From Ectocarpus siliculosus (lineage: Eukaryota; Sar; Phaeophyceae; Ectocarpales; Ectocarpaceae): a stretch of 30,446 nt of DNA. The notes beneath the pieces were generated by a model. It saw only the letters and a program-made list of their open reading frames with translations, had not been told where the DNA came from and did no database searches. Below are positions 17,240-26,852 of the stretch, piece by piece. Within the stretch, counting starts at the first letter, position 1; the number at the start of each line of letters is the position of its first letter. The stretch covers positions 13,941 through 44,386 of the forward strand of contig FN648470.1 in assembly GCA_000310025.1 (NCBI GenBank). Reading direction: 5' to 3'. The position numbers were made by a program, and so were the translations under genes.

Positions 17240-20200
17240 AAGTTGATATACGTGCAGATTCCGACGACTTCGATCCACCAAACAAACACGCGAAATACAT
17301 CCACGTCCATCTTCCACGCCGACTTACATTTCACCATGCCTGCGGCCACTAGAGGAAAGCCCAACAACACCGAACTACTAGCCGCTACAAAGAATGTTTA
17401 GACGCCGGCGTGCAAAAGTCAGCAGCCGACAGTACCTTTTTTTCTGCTGTTGCTGCTCCATACGTGTGGAGACGAACAAAGTAAATCAAATATATCGATG
17501 CGACAGGATTATCGATACCATTTGTTCTAACGTCGCCTCAAGGACGCTATACCCCCTTAACATACGAAGAGAAACTTGTATCATTTTGTATCTGGATGAC
17601 TTCCTGTGCAATGGCGGAAGTGTTCGGGGACCCCCGCTAAGTGCCCTAGTATATATATATGTCAGTCTTTTCCTCGTCTGTGCTCTCCCCATCAGATTGA
17701 GTATTAGCCGATGGTCGTCCGTCTGTGCCTAGCGCTTTCTTCGTGACAAAAACATCGTCGTCATGCAAAAAGATTTACAGCACCCATAAAGGTTGACACA
17801 GGTATTGATTGATTGGGTGCGAATCTTCGTCTTGTCTGTGTCCTCTAAACCACCTTGAGTCCCATGGTAGTAACAACTCATGATGACTAACGTGAAGTTC
17901 AACTGAATTCCGACGCCCGGTGGGAGCAAGATACCACCTAAAAAAAAACAAAATCGTACAGGACCAGCACGGTTGCCCGAGGCAAAAGCTGCGATACCAA
18001 TACCTAAAAGAATTCGCGGCCCCGGTTTTTTGAAAGGAGATTTTTTACCGCGGCCGATTTTTGTCGGCTCTCGAAAGCTACGACCACGAAAAGGCGGCGT
18101 TGCCTTCGCGCAACATACGCCTCGAGGGCCCTGTCGAAGGAGTTTCAATCGAAGCGATACCGGTGCCAAGCGCACGCATTTGTCTTCCTCAGCATCCCTA
18201 TCGTATTTTTAGTATGACTGCCCTTTGCTTTGCATCTCCCCAGCTGAATTCGCTGAGCTCAATAACGCCACAACAACCCCACGACGACGAGGTTCGCGGC
18301 TCTGCCTGGGCACACCCCAGCCGTCGCTAGCGCGCCGACCGTTTCGCCTGGCGTCGCACGCAGCGAGGCGAAAAAGTGCAAACAGCCCCCCAAATCAGAG
18401 GCGCCGAAGCGCCTCTTGGGCAACTCCTTGCATTTTTCGCCACGGCGTTCTCCACAACCTTGCAAAATACAGCCCCATGCTGGCCGCGGCTCGATGCTCT
18501 AGGACAAAATAGGCGTACCGAGCAAGTCTCGGTGGCGAGGCGAGCGAACAAGGCAACGAAGACCGTTTCGGCTGATTCGCGGGTCGAGTTGCCCTGCGCT
18601 GCCCAGCACACGAATTTTTTTCCGCCTCGATAGCTCCACATCCTGGTCACGACGGTCGACGAGACTCGGACAGCCAACGCTAATACTGTCCACACAACTG
18701 TGTGCCAGTTTTCAACGCCATTCGACCTGCACGCCGCCCGCGACAGCATTTCGTCATCTCTACGCTGACCTCTCGTGGCACAAAACAACCATACCGCAAA
18801 GAATTCGCAGTTTCTCAACACGTGCTCAGCCCCTCGACACAATCTTACATCGGTGTGGAGCTAGAACTACACTGTATTCGATGCCCATGTCTTTGGTGCA
18901 TCCCCCTGGTCGGATCGCGACGTACAAGCAAGGTTTGTGCTAGGGGGAAACACAAATGCATGGACCACGGGGTTATACATTTCCCGTCACATACCCCCTC
19001 CGGCCGGTGCTGCTTGTGTCGCCTGCTGCAGCACCTGCATAGCTCGACCGCAAAACGCTGCAACGGGCCCTTCGGCATCATTTCGCCGCCAATTTGCATA
19101 GTAAGCACCTCCCGAAAAGGAGCATCGAAAGGGCTACCTGCGCCATCTCTTCAAGCGGGGCTGTTGCAGCTTGCAGCCGACGAAACTATTTGCACCAAAC
19201 TACACCATAATGATCAAGTTTCGCTGTTTTTTTTTTACTCTTCCTTTTTTCCGCCGCACGTACGCCGCCAGAGAAACGCGATGTGCCTCCCCCAAGCTAT
19301 CACATTGCGATACAGCAGTCCTCCCTGCCTCTTAACTTTTTTACACAGTGTCGGGCGTGCTATATAGAGCCCTAGCGAGCCTGTGCGCGGCACAACCTCT
19401 TTTTGGTGCACATCGGGTAGCCTCCAATTGACTGCTGTACTCTGTTAAACAAGTAACTTGTCACCAGTCCACCAGCCTTTTTTTTTTCCCTTTCCGTCGA
19501 CGAAACCGTCGTTCACAAATCATACTCATCGCTGCTCTTGGCGAACAGCACCCCCTCTACATACCGCTCGCTTACGGTGGTGCTGATGCATGTACTGGAC
19601 TGCCGGTGGCCTTCCTTGCATTTGCGACATCCGACAGGTCGACCCCACAACCAGTCGTATGCAGCAGTAGCCCACCTGCTCCCTGTACATGATGTAAGTT
19701 GTACGCACGGAGACAGATCCTCTGCACTACAGCAGTGTAGTACTCATGTAGGTCTACCGCTCCTAGTGTACACTTCGGCTACTGCTTGCTGGAGTGCGTA
19801 CCAGTATACACTTTGTCAAAGGAACTTACTATGCGTCTCTCACCAGTCTCCATCGGGAAAACAAGGCGGTCAATACTACAGCAGCAGCAGCGTGTATCGT
19901 GTTGTAGTGTAGACTAATGGACATTTAGTCTAGACTAGACAACAAGCTGCTGCAGCACGCTGTTCTGCTGTAGGGTAGGCACAAAGAAGCAACCAGTCAT
20001 CAATGAACGGATCGCTCGGTCTGAACGCACTTTTTTCATCATCCACGACCCCGAGACATACACTAACCAACGAGCAACAACAACAGAGGCTAGCACACTG
20101 GCGTTACAATGGTTACACTGTACATCTTTTGTGCGACATGATGTAGAAGAAGAGGACCCCGCGCAAAGAGAAAGAGACACGCTCGCTCCCTTCTTTTCCG

Positions 20201-20380
20201 TTCGGAGTTTTTCGGGAGAGAACAAGAAGCAAGCGGGGATAGGAGGATCTCATTCTTTCAATTCAGTACCGCCTCTCCCTGCATAAATATACTAGATACA
20301 CTCCCAAGACGACCCTAGGACGAATTGGTAACACTTCTTTTTATGGCGCAACAGACACAACGCAGCAACCGTTTTTTGTC
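17240..20380. other. no gene supported; open frames on both strands
   Basis: The longest frames are 221 codons at 18702-19367 (plus, no ATG start), 171 codons at 18327-18842 (minus) and 148 codons at 17729-18175 (minus). They overlap open frames on the other strand and show no motif. A clean acceptor (tttgcatctccccag, about 18240) precedes an open stretch to 18512 that could be an exon. A hairpin TAGACTAA/TTAGTCTA lies at 19911-19934. A CTG/CAG-rich stretch spans 19660-19970. Confidence 0.3.
19911..19940. repeat. inverted repeat TAGACTAA / TTAGTCTA
   Basis: Eight-base arms with a 7-base loop. The right arm overlaps a separate 12-bp palindrome, TAGTCTAGACTA. Confidence 0.6.
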
Positions 20381-20386
20381 AGCATC

Positions 20387-20698
20387 ATGTCCGCCAAATC
20401 CAGTTCCGGACACCGCCAAAATGTTCCTACACCCACGCCGACCCCGTTCTCTGTAACCCGCCGGAGGCCGGTACCGGCACCTGCGCCACCTGCAAAAGAA
20501 ACACCGGCAGCGATCTCTTCCTCGTCAAAACCAGCGCGGGCGACCGTCACACCGCGGAGTATGCGTAAGCTGCTTCGATTGAAAACGAAACACGATCCTC
20601 CACGCCGCCCAAACTACCTGCGCCGAAAAGCGCAACAGGAAAATGGCCAAATCCATCACTCCGACCGCGGCCCCAACGAAACCACCCAGTCCGGCTAA
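20387..20698 (+). CDS. proline/lysine-rich basic ORF
   Basis: Starts at an ATG in good context (catcATGtccgcc) and is open for 103 codons. Residues 1-65 are low-complexity and rich in P, T, S, A and K (NVPTPTPTPFSVTRRRPVPAPA), then basic. In a neighbouring frame the stretch 20642-20760 reads MAKSITPTAAPTKPPSPAKS and continues in K/A/P style to a stop. This suggests a longer, now frame-shifted, disordered basic protein. Such composition occurs in linker-histone-like tails and other nuclear disordered proteins, but no domain supports a specific name. The A/C-rich strand bias may create the pattern by itself. Confidence 0.35.
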   Translation: MSAKSSSGHRQNVPTPTPTPFSVTRRRPVPAPAPPAKETPAAISSSSKPARATVTPRSMRKLLRLKTKHDPPRRPNYLRRKAQQENGQIHHSDRGPNETTQSG

Positions 20699-20902
20699 AA
20701 GCCCCGCCAAGTCCAACAAAACCCGCACTGAGGACAACCAGCAACAGTCCAACCAGCAGTAGCCCCGGAAGAAGGCCCGCGGCAGCAACAAGTAACATCC
20801 TCGTCTTGCCCACGAAACGTCGATAGCAGCTGTGTTTTGCCGGTCCAGTTACTAGGTTCATTCTTGCGGCGATGTCGGGCGTTACTGAGAGCCTCGTACC
20901 CG

Positions 20903-21215
20903 CCCACCCCTGCCCCCCGCACCCTCAGCCCCACGGGCCCACAGCTGTATTGTCGTGTAGGAAACGTGTTTGTCATGTATGCAGCTACCTTTAGAATCTT
21001 GCATAGTGCAATGGGCACCTTAGCGTAACGAGGGTTATCGCTCAAGGAACGCAGCGAGAGTCTCTTAGCGCCCCGGCAACCCCCCCCACCCTCAGCAATG
21101 TCGTGTACGATACGTGTGTCTTGTATGCTGCTGCCTTTTAGATACGTGCATATTGCACGAAACTTTAGCGTAGCGGACGCTATCATCACTCAAGGGAGGC
21201 GCGCGAGCGGATAGT
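20903..21215 (+). repeat. diverged tandem duplication, ~148-bp period
   Basis: Unit 1 (from tgtcgtgtag at 20951) and unit 2 (from tgtcgtgtac at 21099) share, in order, ccaccctcag, tgtcgtgta, acgtgtt.tc.tgtatgc.gct, ttgcat/gcatat, ttagcgta.cg and tcactcaagg/tcgctcaagg. The units are clearly diverged, so the duplication is old. Confidence 0.6.
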
Positions 21216-21595
21216 TTTCTTGTAGAAACGCGACGCGGTTCGTTCGTGAATTCTGTGAATTTTCTGTAAATTTTCTTCATCCGTACAATTTTGGTTCAGC
21301 GTATCCCGAGGCCATCTGATCTCCACATTTTCCGCTTCCATTCTCTAGTAAGTACGTTGTCTACAACTGAGCAAGTAAGTCTTATGCGTGCTCTTTTTCG
21401 CGGTGGTGGCTCGATTGTGAACACGGAACAAGGCGTCCGCGTTGTCAACAAGACCGGGACGGACGGGTGGATATTGATTCGAAGGTACTGAGCAGAGACT
21501 CAAAACGTTTTTTAATGGTGATGACAAGACAGCAACAACACCAACAACACGCCCGTTCCGTTCGTGACGCCATCGTTTCGTCACGCCGTCACACA

Positions 21596-21690
21596 CCAAA
21601 AGATTCCAATCCGTTCAAAGGATTAAAGGAAAACGAACCTCGGATTGGATACAGCCCTGCATCAGCAGGGCAATAAATAGAGAACTTTGA
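21596..21690 (+). repeat. shared hairpin-bearing word, copy 2
   Basis: Homologous in pieces to 17178-17233: caaaagattccaatccgttca, then after extra bases ggattggatacagcc.tgc and agagaact. It leads directly into dispersed repeat copy B. Confidence 0.35.
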
Positions 21691-22200
21691 TCGGAGCTGT
21701 AGTCGTAAAAACCCTCGCCCTTGAGCGAAACGTTGCACACAGTAGACGAGTCTCTTTTCACTCCCAGCACTGGGAAACCACACGCACCGCATCACAACAT
21801 CAAGCACCGAAGCAGAACGTTAGCATCGGCTCCGGTGTGCGTTTTCTCTGGTGAACCCCGCGGATGCGGCACCAGGTCTATCACATGTTAAGAGTGCTGC
21901 ATGTACCCTTCGGTGGTATTTAGCGTTTGAATCTTACAGCAGTACCGGTGGTCAGTAGATTGGATCTGGAAAGGATATCTACCCCATATCAGAGAGATTA
22001 GGCATGGTGAATAGTGTTGTACTGTATGTCTGTGCGCAGTGCTGATAAGCGTGCTTTGGGGTCGGCTGCCTCTTTGTCTCCCTGCTGGTCTCTATGCATG
22101 TTTTTTGCTCTTAAGCGAGACACACCGTCGATCGTTCGGCATGCAAAATGATCGGAGCTGAGAACGGAGCTGAATCGGCCTGTAGTTACGTAAGGGTTAA
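21674..22200 (+). repeat. dispersed ~530-bp repeat, copy B
   Basis: Second copy of the repeat at 13111-13658, same orientation, with the same order of landmarks and scattered substitutions and indels. Its right edge (gggttaaac) coincides with the stop codon of the minus-strand coding relic at 22197-22755. Confidence 0.75.
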
Positions 22201-22755
22201 ACGAAGTCCAGGACGACCTCTCGCGTTTTGGCGGATGCCATAGACGGCGCATCGAGAATCTCTTCCACAACACCGGCGGGTGGACTCTCTTCGCCATCAT
22301 GTCGTTTAATGCCGAGCCCTCTCTCAAGCACTTGGTCGCCGCCCGGACTGCTGGCGAACGTTTCATGCCAACCCTCTACACCGGTCCCTATCTGTGCGTG
22401 GTTGATCGGTGAAATGTAGCTCGAAGTCGAACTGAGCTTTTTCGTGCAGCTGCAGCGCCAGCTTTTCTACCGTAGTTGTACGGGTCCTCTTCGTCAAGGT
22501 CTTGTAGAGACGATTGGCCACCTCCTGCCTCTCGTCCAAACCCCGTCCAAACCGATTTGTACAAACGTATCAAGGGCGAGTGAGACAAAGGATGGCTCGG
22601 ATACTGTCCTCAGATCCGGGCAAAAAATGATTGTACCGGCACAGCGGGATATGCAGTTGAATTTCGCTGGCGGAGCCCGCAAATATGTGAAACCCGCGGT
22701 TGTTGTGTGTCGGTGCATGGGAGGGCCGCGCACCATGTCGCACCTCTCCCAGCAA
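22197..22755 (-). pseudogene. broken unidentified coding region
   Basis: Two minus-strand frames together read as clear protein. The first (from 22755) includes SASEIQLHIPLCRYNHFLPG, meets an in-frame TGA near 22570, then continues with GLDERQEVANRLYKTLTK and VEKLALQLHEKAQFDFELHF. After a frame change the second reads VEGWHETFASSPGGDQVLE and ends EEILDAPSMASAKTREVVLD, with a TAA at 22197-22199. The amphipathic, charged composition is much more protein-like than neighbouring frames. I do not recognise the family. The stop falls exactly at the edge of dispersed repeat B, so the repeat may be the 3' part of the same element or may have cut the gene. Confidence 0.5.
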
Positions 22756-23076
22756 AGAAACAACCGCAAGCAGATTTTCCGCCCAGAGAACCTATGCGGG
22801 TCATTCATCGTTCGAACGAGCGTGTGTTGATTTTGTCTGAAAGTGATTGATGATGATTGCTTCACAATCGATCGATGTTGGCTCCTTCAGGATGATTGAG
22901 TCAACGTGTAGCGAAGAAGACAGCAGATGTAGAGATGCCAGAGCATCATTTTCGCGTTGCTTGAAGGGGTCTGGCGAGAGAATGGGCATGCAGACGATAT
23001 AGAAACACGCACGGGTCCCTGGGGGTGGGTACGAGCGTGTGCGATATTCCCCCCCCCCCCCCCTGTGATCCCCCCC

Positions 23077-23201
23077 GGTGTTTGCCATCGGGGTTTGGGT
23101 TTTCGTCGCGTGGCAACGACGTTGTAAAACAAGCCCCCCACTCGGTGTTTGCCATCGGGATTGGGTTTTCGTCGCTTGGCAACGACGTTGTAAAACAAGC
23201 C
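23077..23201 (+). repeat. 66-67-bp tandem units in copy 1 (two)
   Basis: Units start at 23077 and 23144 (ggtgtttgccatcgg) and end aaaacaagcc. Each unit folds on itself: GTTTT-CGTCG pairs with CGACG-ttgt-AAAAC. Confidence 0.85.
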
Positions 23202-23680
23202 AATTCACTTCGTGAACTCGGCAACCAGGTTACCGTCTTTTTTTTTTACCTCTGGTTTTTTTTTTGGCGGTAACCATAATGGTGGTCGAGTAGATCATGT
23301 TGTGCGGGGTCGAGAAACCTCACTCCGCGCAACGGGGGATGATCGCACCACGTTGTGTTAAAATGGTCAAGCTTCCTCGAGGCAGTTACACAGTGCTTAC
23401 AACTGTCTCTGGAAGTGAAAGCACCAGAAAATAAATTAAGTCATACGTAGCTGTCATCCGTACGCAAGGAAGTAAGCACAAGATGCCGAACACCCTTAGC
23501 AGGATGCAGCTCACCCTTCATGCGACTCGCCAAATACCTCACGGCGCTTCGCGCTTGGTGATGTGAGAGCCTGGTCCGGTGAGAACCCGGCGTGCTCCGT
23601 CCCGGCTTTGTAGGGATGCGAGGTCAATGGTCAAACGACTACGGCATGCACGACTATGAGTACACCCCCCCCCCCCCCCT
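23077..23680 (+). mobile_element. poly-C-ended repeat element, full copy 1
   Basis: About 604 bp, framed by C-tracts (C15 at 23049-23063 with more C before 23077; C16 at 23665-23680). In order it holds: two 67-bp tandem units; aattcacttcgtgaactcggc; a hairpin of GGTTACCG (23228-23235) and GCGGTAACC (23267-23275) enclosing two T-tracts; about 390 bp of unique body; and the end gactatgagtaca plus poly-C. It is very similar to 23694-24282. No protein-coding frame is conserved between the copies. A short A-box-like word (tggtctaacgac in copy 2) lies near the C-tail. Best read as a non-autonomous retroposon with a poly-C 3' end. Confidence 0.65.
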
Positions 23681-23693
23681 GTAGCGCAACGAT

Positions 23694-24282
23694 GTTTGCC
23701 ATCGGGGTTGGGTTTTCGTCGCTTGGCAACGACGTTGTAAAACAGGCCGCTCCCCCTGGTGTTTGCCATCGGGGTTGGGTTTTCGTCGCTTGGCAGCGAT
23801 GTTGTAAAACAAGCCGATCACTTCGTGAGCTCGGCAACCAGGTTACCGCTTTTTTTTTTTGCCTTTTTTTTTTTTTGCGGTAACCATGAATGGTGGTCGA
23901 GCAGATTATGTTGTGCGGGGTCGAGAACCCTCACTCCGCGCAACGGGGGATGATCGCACCACGTTGTGTTAAATTGGTCAAGCACCCTCGAGGCAGTTAC
24001 ACAGAGCTTCAAACTGTCTCTGGAAGTGAAAGCACCAGAGAATAAATTAAGTCATACGCAGCTGTCATCCGCGCAAGGAAGTAAGTACAAGATGCCGAAC
24101 ACCCTTAGCAGGATGCAGCGCACCCTTCATGCGACTCGCCGAATACCTCACGGCGCTTCGCGCTTGGTGATGTGAGAGCGTGGTCCGGTGAGAACCCGGC
24201 GTGCTCCGTCCCGGATTTGTAGGGATGCGAGGTCAATGGTCTAACGACTACGGCATGCACGACTATGAGTACACCCCCCCCC
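23694..24282 (+). mobile_element. poly-C-ended repeat element, full copy 2
   Basis: Tandem neighbour of copy 1 and the same orientation. It has two 66-bp units (from about 23692 and 23758) and the hairpin GGTTACCGC (23841-23849) / GCGGTAACC (23877-23885) around T-tracts. The body is nearly identical, and the C-tract at 24274-24282 ends it. The body includes tcaagcaccctcgaggcag and the terminal segment shared with the truncated copy at 1536-1664. The head-to-tail arrangement shares one C-tract as the junction. Confidence 0.65.
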
Positions 24283-24308
24283 TCGCTGTTTCTGCGCTCT
24301 TCGTGTTG

Positions 24309-24333
24309 CTGAGTGCTCGTTGTCAACACTCAG
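24309..24333. repeat. inverted repeat CTGAGTG / CACTCAG
   Basis: Seven-base arms, loop about 11 bases, just downstream of retroposon copy 2. Confidence 0.45.
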
Positions 24334-24437
24334 TATGGATTTGGACGTTGCTAATCCTCATATACGTAAGGGATCAGAGTGGACTTGCTGTTGTTCATCT
24401 CTCTTGCGCACGGGGGAATCGCTGCTACCCACGGCAT

Positions 24438-24752
24438 CTAGTCGAAGAACTGCTTATCGCCGAAACGCGTGTGGATGGGTATTACGGGAAATTGCCACGG
24501 GGGTAGGTGTGTTTCCAGGTCTGTGGATCCAGATCTGTGCCTACAGAGCTCTTGATCCCGTCTCTTTGCTCTAGGCAGCTGTACTTGTCTATGTACCGGT
24601 TTGAAGTTATGTATACATGACCCTTTGCCTTTGTTGCTGTCCCACTGGGACGCGGAGAAGTACTCTTTCGTCCTTTTTCCGTCGACGCCCAGAGTGGGTT
24701 CCCCTGGGACGAGGAGTTGGTTTAGCTGGAATCTCGCCTTGAATCCCCTCAA
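24438..24752 (-). CDS. hypothetical ORF, 104 codons
   Basis: A minus-strand frame opening MRGFKARFQLNQLLVPGEPT. It is basic, of ordinary composition, and includes GKRTKEYFSASQWDSNKGKG. There is no membrane segment and no motif I can name. The plus strand here also has open frames, although they are richer in rare residues. It could be an exon or an old element fragment. The next upstream sequence on this strand (above 24752) shows no obvious splice acceptor. Confidence 0.25.
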   Translation of the reverse strand: MRGFKARFQLNQLLVPGEPTLGVDGKRTKEYFSASQWDSNKGKGSCIHNFKPVHRQVQLPRAKRRDQELCRHRSGSTDLETHLPPWQFPVIPIHTRFGDKQFFD

Positions 24753-25059
24753 GATAACGATATGAAACAGACCATGGTGCCTTCTTTCAGGTCAAGCTCA
24801 AAGTGCTCTTTCAGAGATCCGACCGAAACCAGTCACGGTCGATATGTTTTTTGCCCCAACCGTTGTAGATTCGGTACAGTTGTACATGTAAAATTTGGTC
24901 ATTTTTCATGCCTCGGCATTTTTTTTTCTCGCCCCAGCGAGTCTTTTCTCGTGATTCCTTCTCAAGGGCACGCAAAAGGCTCGTCGGTACATTAACGCCC
25001 GTGTCCGGAGCTCGGCAGGCATCCGTGGCGCGTGTGGTTGACGGTCAAAGTCGCGAAAA

Positions 25060-25146
25060 ATGGCTCAAAACCCAGGGGACGCGTTCCGCTACGACGAGGC
25101 CGCCGAACCAATTCTGAAACCCATCAATAACGACAGTTTGAAATAA
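25060..25146 (+). CDS. small ORF, 28 codons
   Basis: ATG in good context (cgaaaaATGGCT) opens MAQNPGDAFRYDEAAEPILK and ends after eight more residues with TAA. The composition is protein-like and unlike the surrounding frames. It may be a short terminal exon or a small protein. No family was recognised. Confidence 0.2.
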   Translation: MAQNPGDAFRYDEAAEPILKPINNDSLK

Positions 25147-25409
25147 TATATTTGCCTCTTTCATCTCTACATCCATTCATCATTGATTCGCTGATTCCTC
25201 ATCGCTGTGACTCTTCGTGTCATCCCAATGTGCAACAGTACCTACGTTTGCCGTTATACTTCCCAGCGGGCCAAGTGAAACGTCGCTGCTGCTGCTGTGG
25301 ACAGGTCTTAGCGCATGCACTCCCGCCGTGTTGATTGAACATTGTTTTGTTTGTGGTGTTGTTCCGGACAGATTTGATTCTCATCGATTGATGGAAATCT
25401 GCCATCATC

Positions 25410-26682
25410 TGACGTATTTCAAACTCGAGATTCCTTATTTGACTGGATTCCCGGGATTCCCGAGGATTTGAGTTTAAAATACCGCGCGGAGATTCCCGAA
25501 CCACCAAACTATCGCGCTGGATCTTCTATCCTCAGTAAATATTCAGAGGGGTGTTTTGGCCCGATTACAAATTTATCCAGGAAGGATCTTCGGGTGTTTG
25601 TACCTCCGCCCGTGATGGAAGAGAGCTTGCACGAGGGCACAACACAACCAAAAACACACCCGTGCCGAAACAGACCCCGGCTGCAACCACTATCAGCTAC
25701 CTGAGTGCAAGCCTTTAGTCTACGGCTTCTACTTCGGAGGTGGTTCCGCCCCTGCGTGAGATATCGCCGATGATGAGCAATGCTTTACTCCGTCTACAGC
25801 AGCACAGCAACCAACACTCAACCTACAAACCCAACGGCTCCACCCGTGAGCCGGCTAGCCGTTCCTGTCACCCACTGCTGTGCATGAAGCAGCAGCTGAC
25901 AATCTCGGTCAGAGGCAAAGAACGACAGAGAACGGACCCAAGACCTCCCACGGGGCGAGGACGATCTCTAGACCCGCAGTCCCGGACCTCTTAGGGCAAC
26001 GTGAGCACGCAAGAAGACGCCCTCGCAGTCTATCTTCGTCCAGATCCTCTCTCGCTCAAAATCTGGGATTCATCGAGGCTTCGCTTTTGTGCCACCAGCA
26101 CATTACCACCTATTGTGAGAGGGATCTCCTGAAAGGCGCAGGTTGTGCGTGTCTGTTGTCTGTTGTGTGTTGCAGTGCGCCATGTGTCTTGTGTCCGCCC
26201 ATGTATACGTGCATGTGGTACATACTTCATTCAGCTGCCCAGGCGGAGAAAAAAGGCTCACGCTGCTGTGTCTGTCGCGTGCATCGCTCGCTCTACATAC
26301 CTCTCTGTTGCAACACATCCCACCCACAACATAGCCTATGCACAGGCGTGCGTATTCACGCCATTTCGCTGACCACAGGTAACCCGTGTCTTCAAGTTGG
26401 TCTCCCTCTACAACGTCGTGCCGTTTGAGTGAGGTGTGGCGCAGTTGTGTATGCATATGCGCGCGCAGCAAGGTGCGCGCACAGGAGTCGGAGTACACGT
26501 CATGTTTAGTGGAATTCCAACCTGGAACAGTCAATATCTAGGCCCCCTCGCCCAGAGATATTCGGGAGCCCAGTTCGAAATATGAATGCGATTTCCGCGG
26601 AGATTCCTGAACTATAGTTCGGGACAGAAATAGCCAAATACATACCAAGGAACCATGAACGCGAGTTTGAAATATATACGTC
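25410..26682. mobile_element. possible 1.27-kb element bounded by a short inverted repeat
   Basis: TGACGTATTTCAAACTCG at 25410-25427 is repeated inverted at 26662-26682, with a 4-base insertion (TGACGTATATATTTCAAACTCG when reversed). Internal to each end lies a related direct word (ccgcgcggagattcccgaac near 25480; ttccgcggagattcctgaac near 26594). A second inverted partner, gagtttaaaat, lies at 25469. No target duplication was identified and the arms are short, so chance or nested fragments remain possible. Confidence 0.35.
25880..26428 (+). CDS. hypothetical ORF, 182 codons
   Basis: Open from an upstream non-ATG codon through 182 codons. The first ~75 residues are polar and basic and read like protein (ADNLGQRQRTTENGPKTSHG, HARRRPRSLSSSRSS). 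After about 26140 the sequence turns Tg/gt-rich with Cys runs and looks like intron or low-complexity DNA; a tctgttgtgtgttgcag word near 26175 would serve as an acceptor. The stretch upstream (25700-25880) is Q/T/P-rich in every frame. It may be a disordered-protein exon. It lies within the possible element at 25410-26682. Confidence 0.25.
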   Translation: MHEAAADNLGQRQRTTENGPKTSHGARTISRPAVPDLLGQREHARRRPRSLSSSRSSLAQNLGFIEASLLCHQHITTYCERDLLKGAGCACLLSVVCCSAPCVLCPPMYTCMWYILHSAAQAEKKGSRCCVCRVHRSLYIPLCCNTSHPQHSLCTGVRIHAISLTTGNPCLQVGLPLQRRAV

Positions 26683-26806
26683 AATCAATCACAATCATCT
26701 TAGAGGTCTGATTTTTTTCGCTGTGGCAAGCTGTGGTCCGCTCGAGCTGGCTCCAATGTAGAATATCAACAGTACGTGCACGATGTTTTGTACGGAATAC
26801 GAGCGC

Positions 26807-26816
26807 TATATAACTG
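26807..26816 (+). promoter_or_regulatory. TATA box before the candidate spliced gene
   Basis: GCGCTATATAAC on the plus strand, with the TATA core about 44 bp upstream of the ATG at 26853. That is a plausible distance for a short 5' leader. It closely matches the word at 3950-3961. Confidence 0.4.
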
Positions 26817-26852
26817 CCCATCCAAGTAGGGCACACCGCCCCTTCTCGGGCA

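Noticed and set aside
16747-17352. 201-codon plus-strand open frame
   Set aside because: It is antisense to the well-supported minus-strand transposase relic.
18702-19367. 221-codon plus-strand open frame
   Set aside because: No ATG near its start, erratic composition with a phenylalanine/serine run from a T-tract, and open antisense frames.
19660-19990. CAG/CTG-rich stretch with several near-palindromes
   Set aside because: Except for the TAGACTAA hairpin, the symmetric words are short and expected in CAG/CTG-rich DNA.
13111-22200. LTR retrotransposon with the two ~540-bp repeats as LTRs
   Set aside because: The copies are in direct orientation 8.5 kb apart, but they do not start TG and end CA. 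They lack a primer-binding site or polypurine tract, differ by 15-20 percent, and the interval contains unrelated material on the opposite strand and no reverse transcriptase.
22801-23273. Several minus- and plus-strand open frames of 80-135 codons across the 66-bp units
   Set aside because: Because 66 bp is divisible by three, tandem units stay open in several frames at once. The peptides are simple repeats of the unit.
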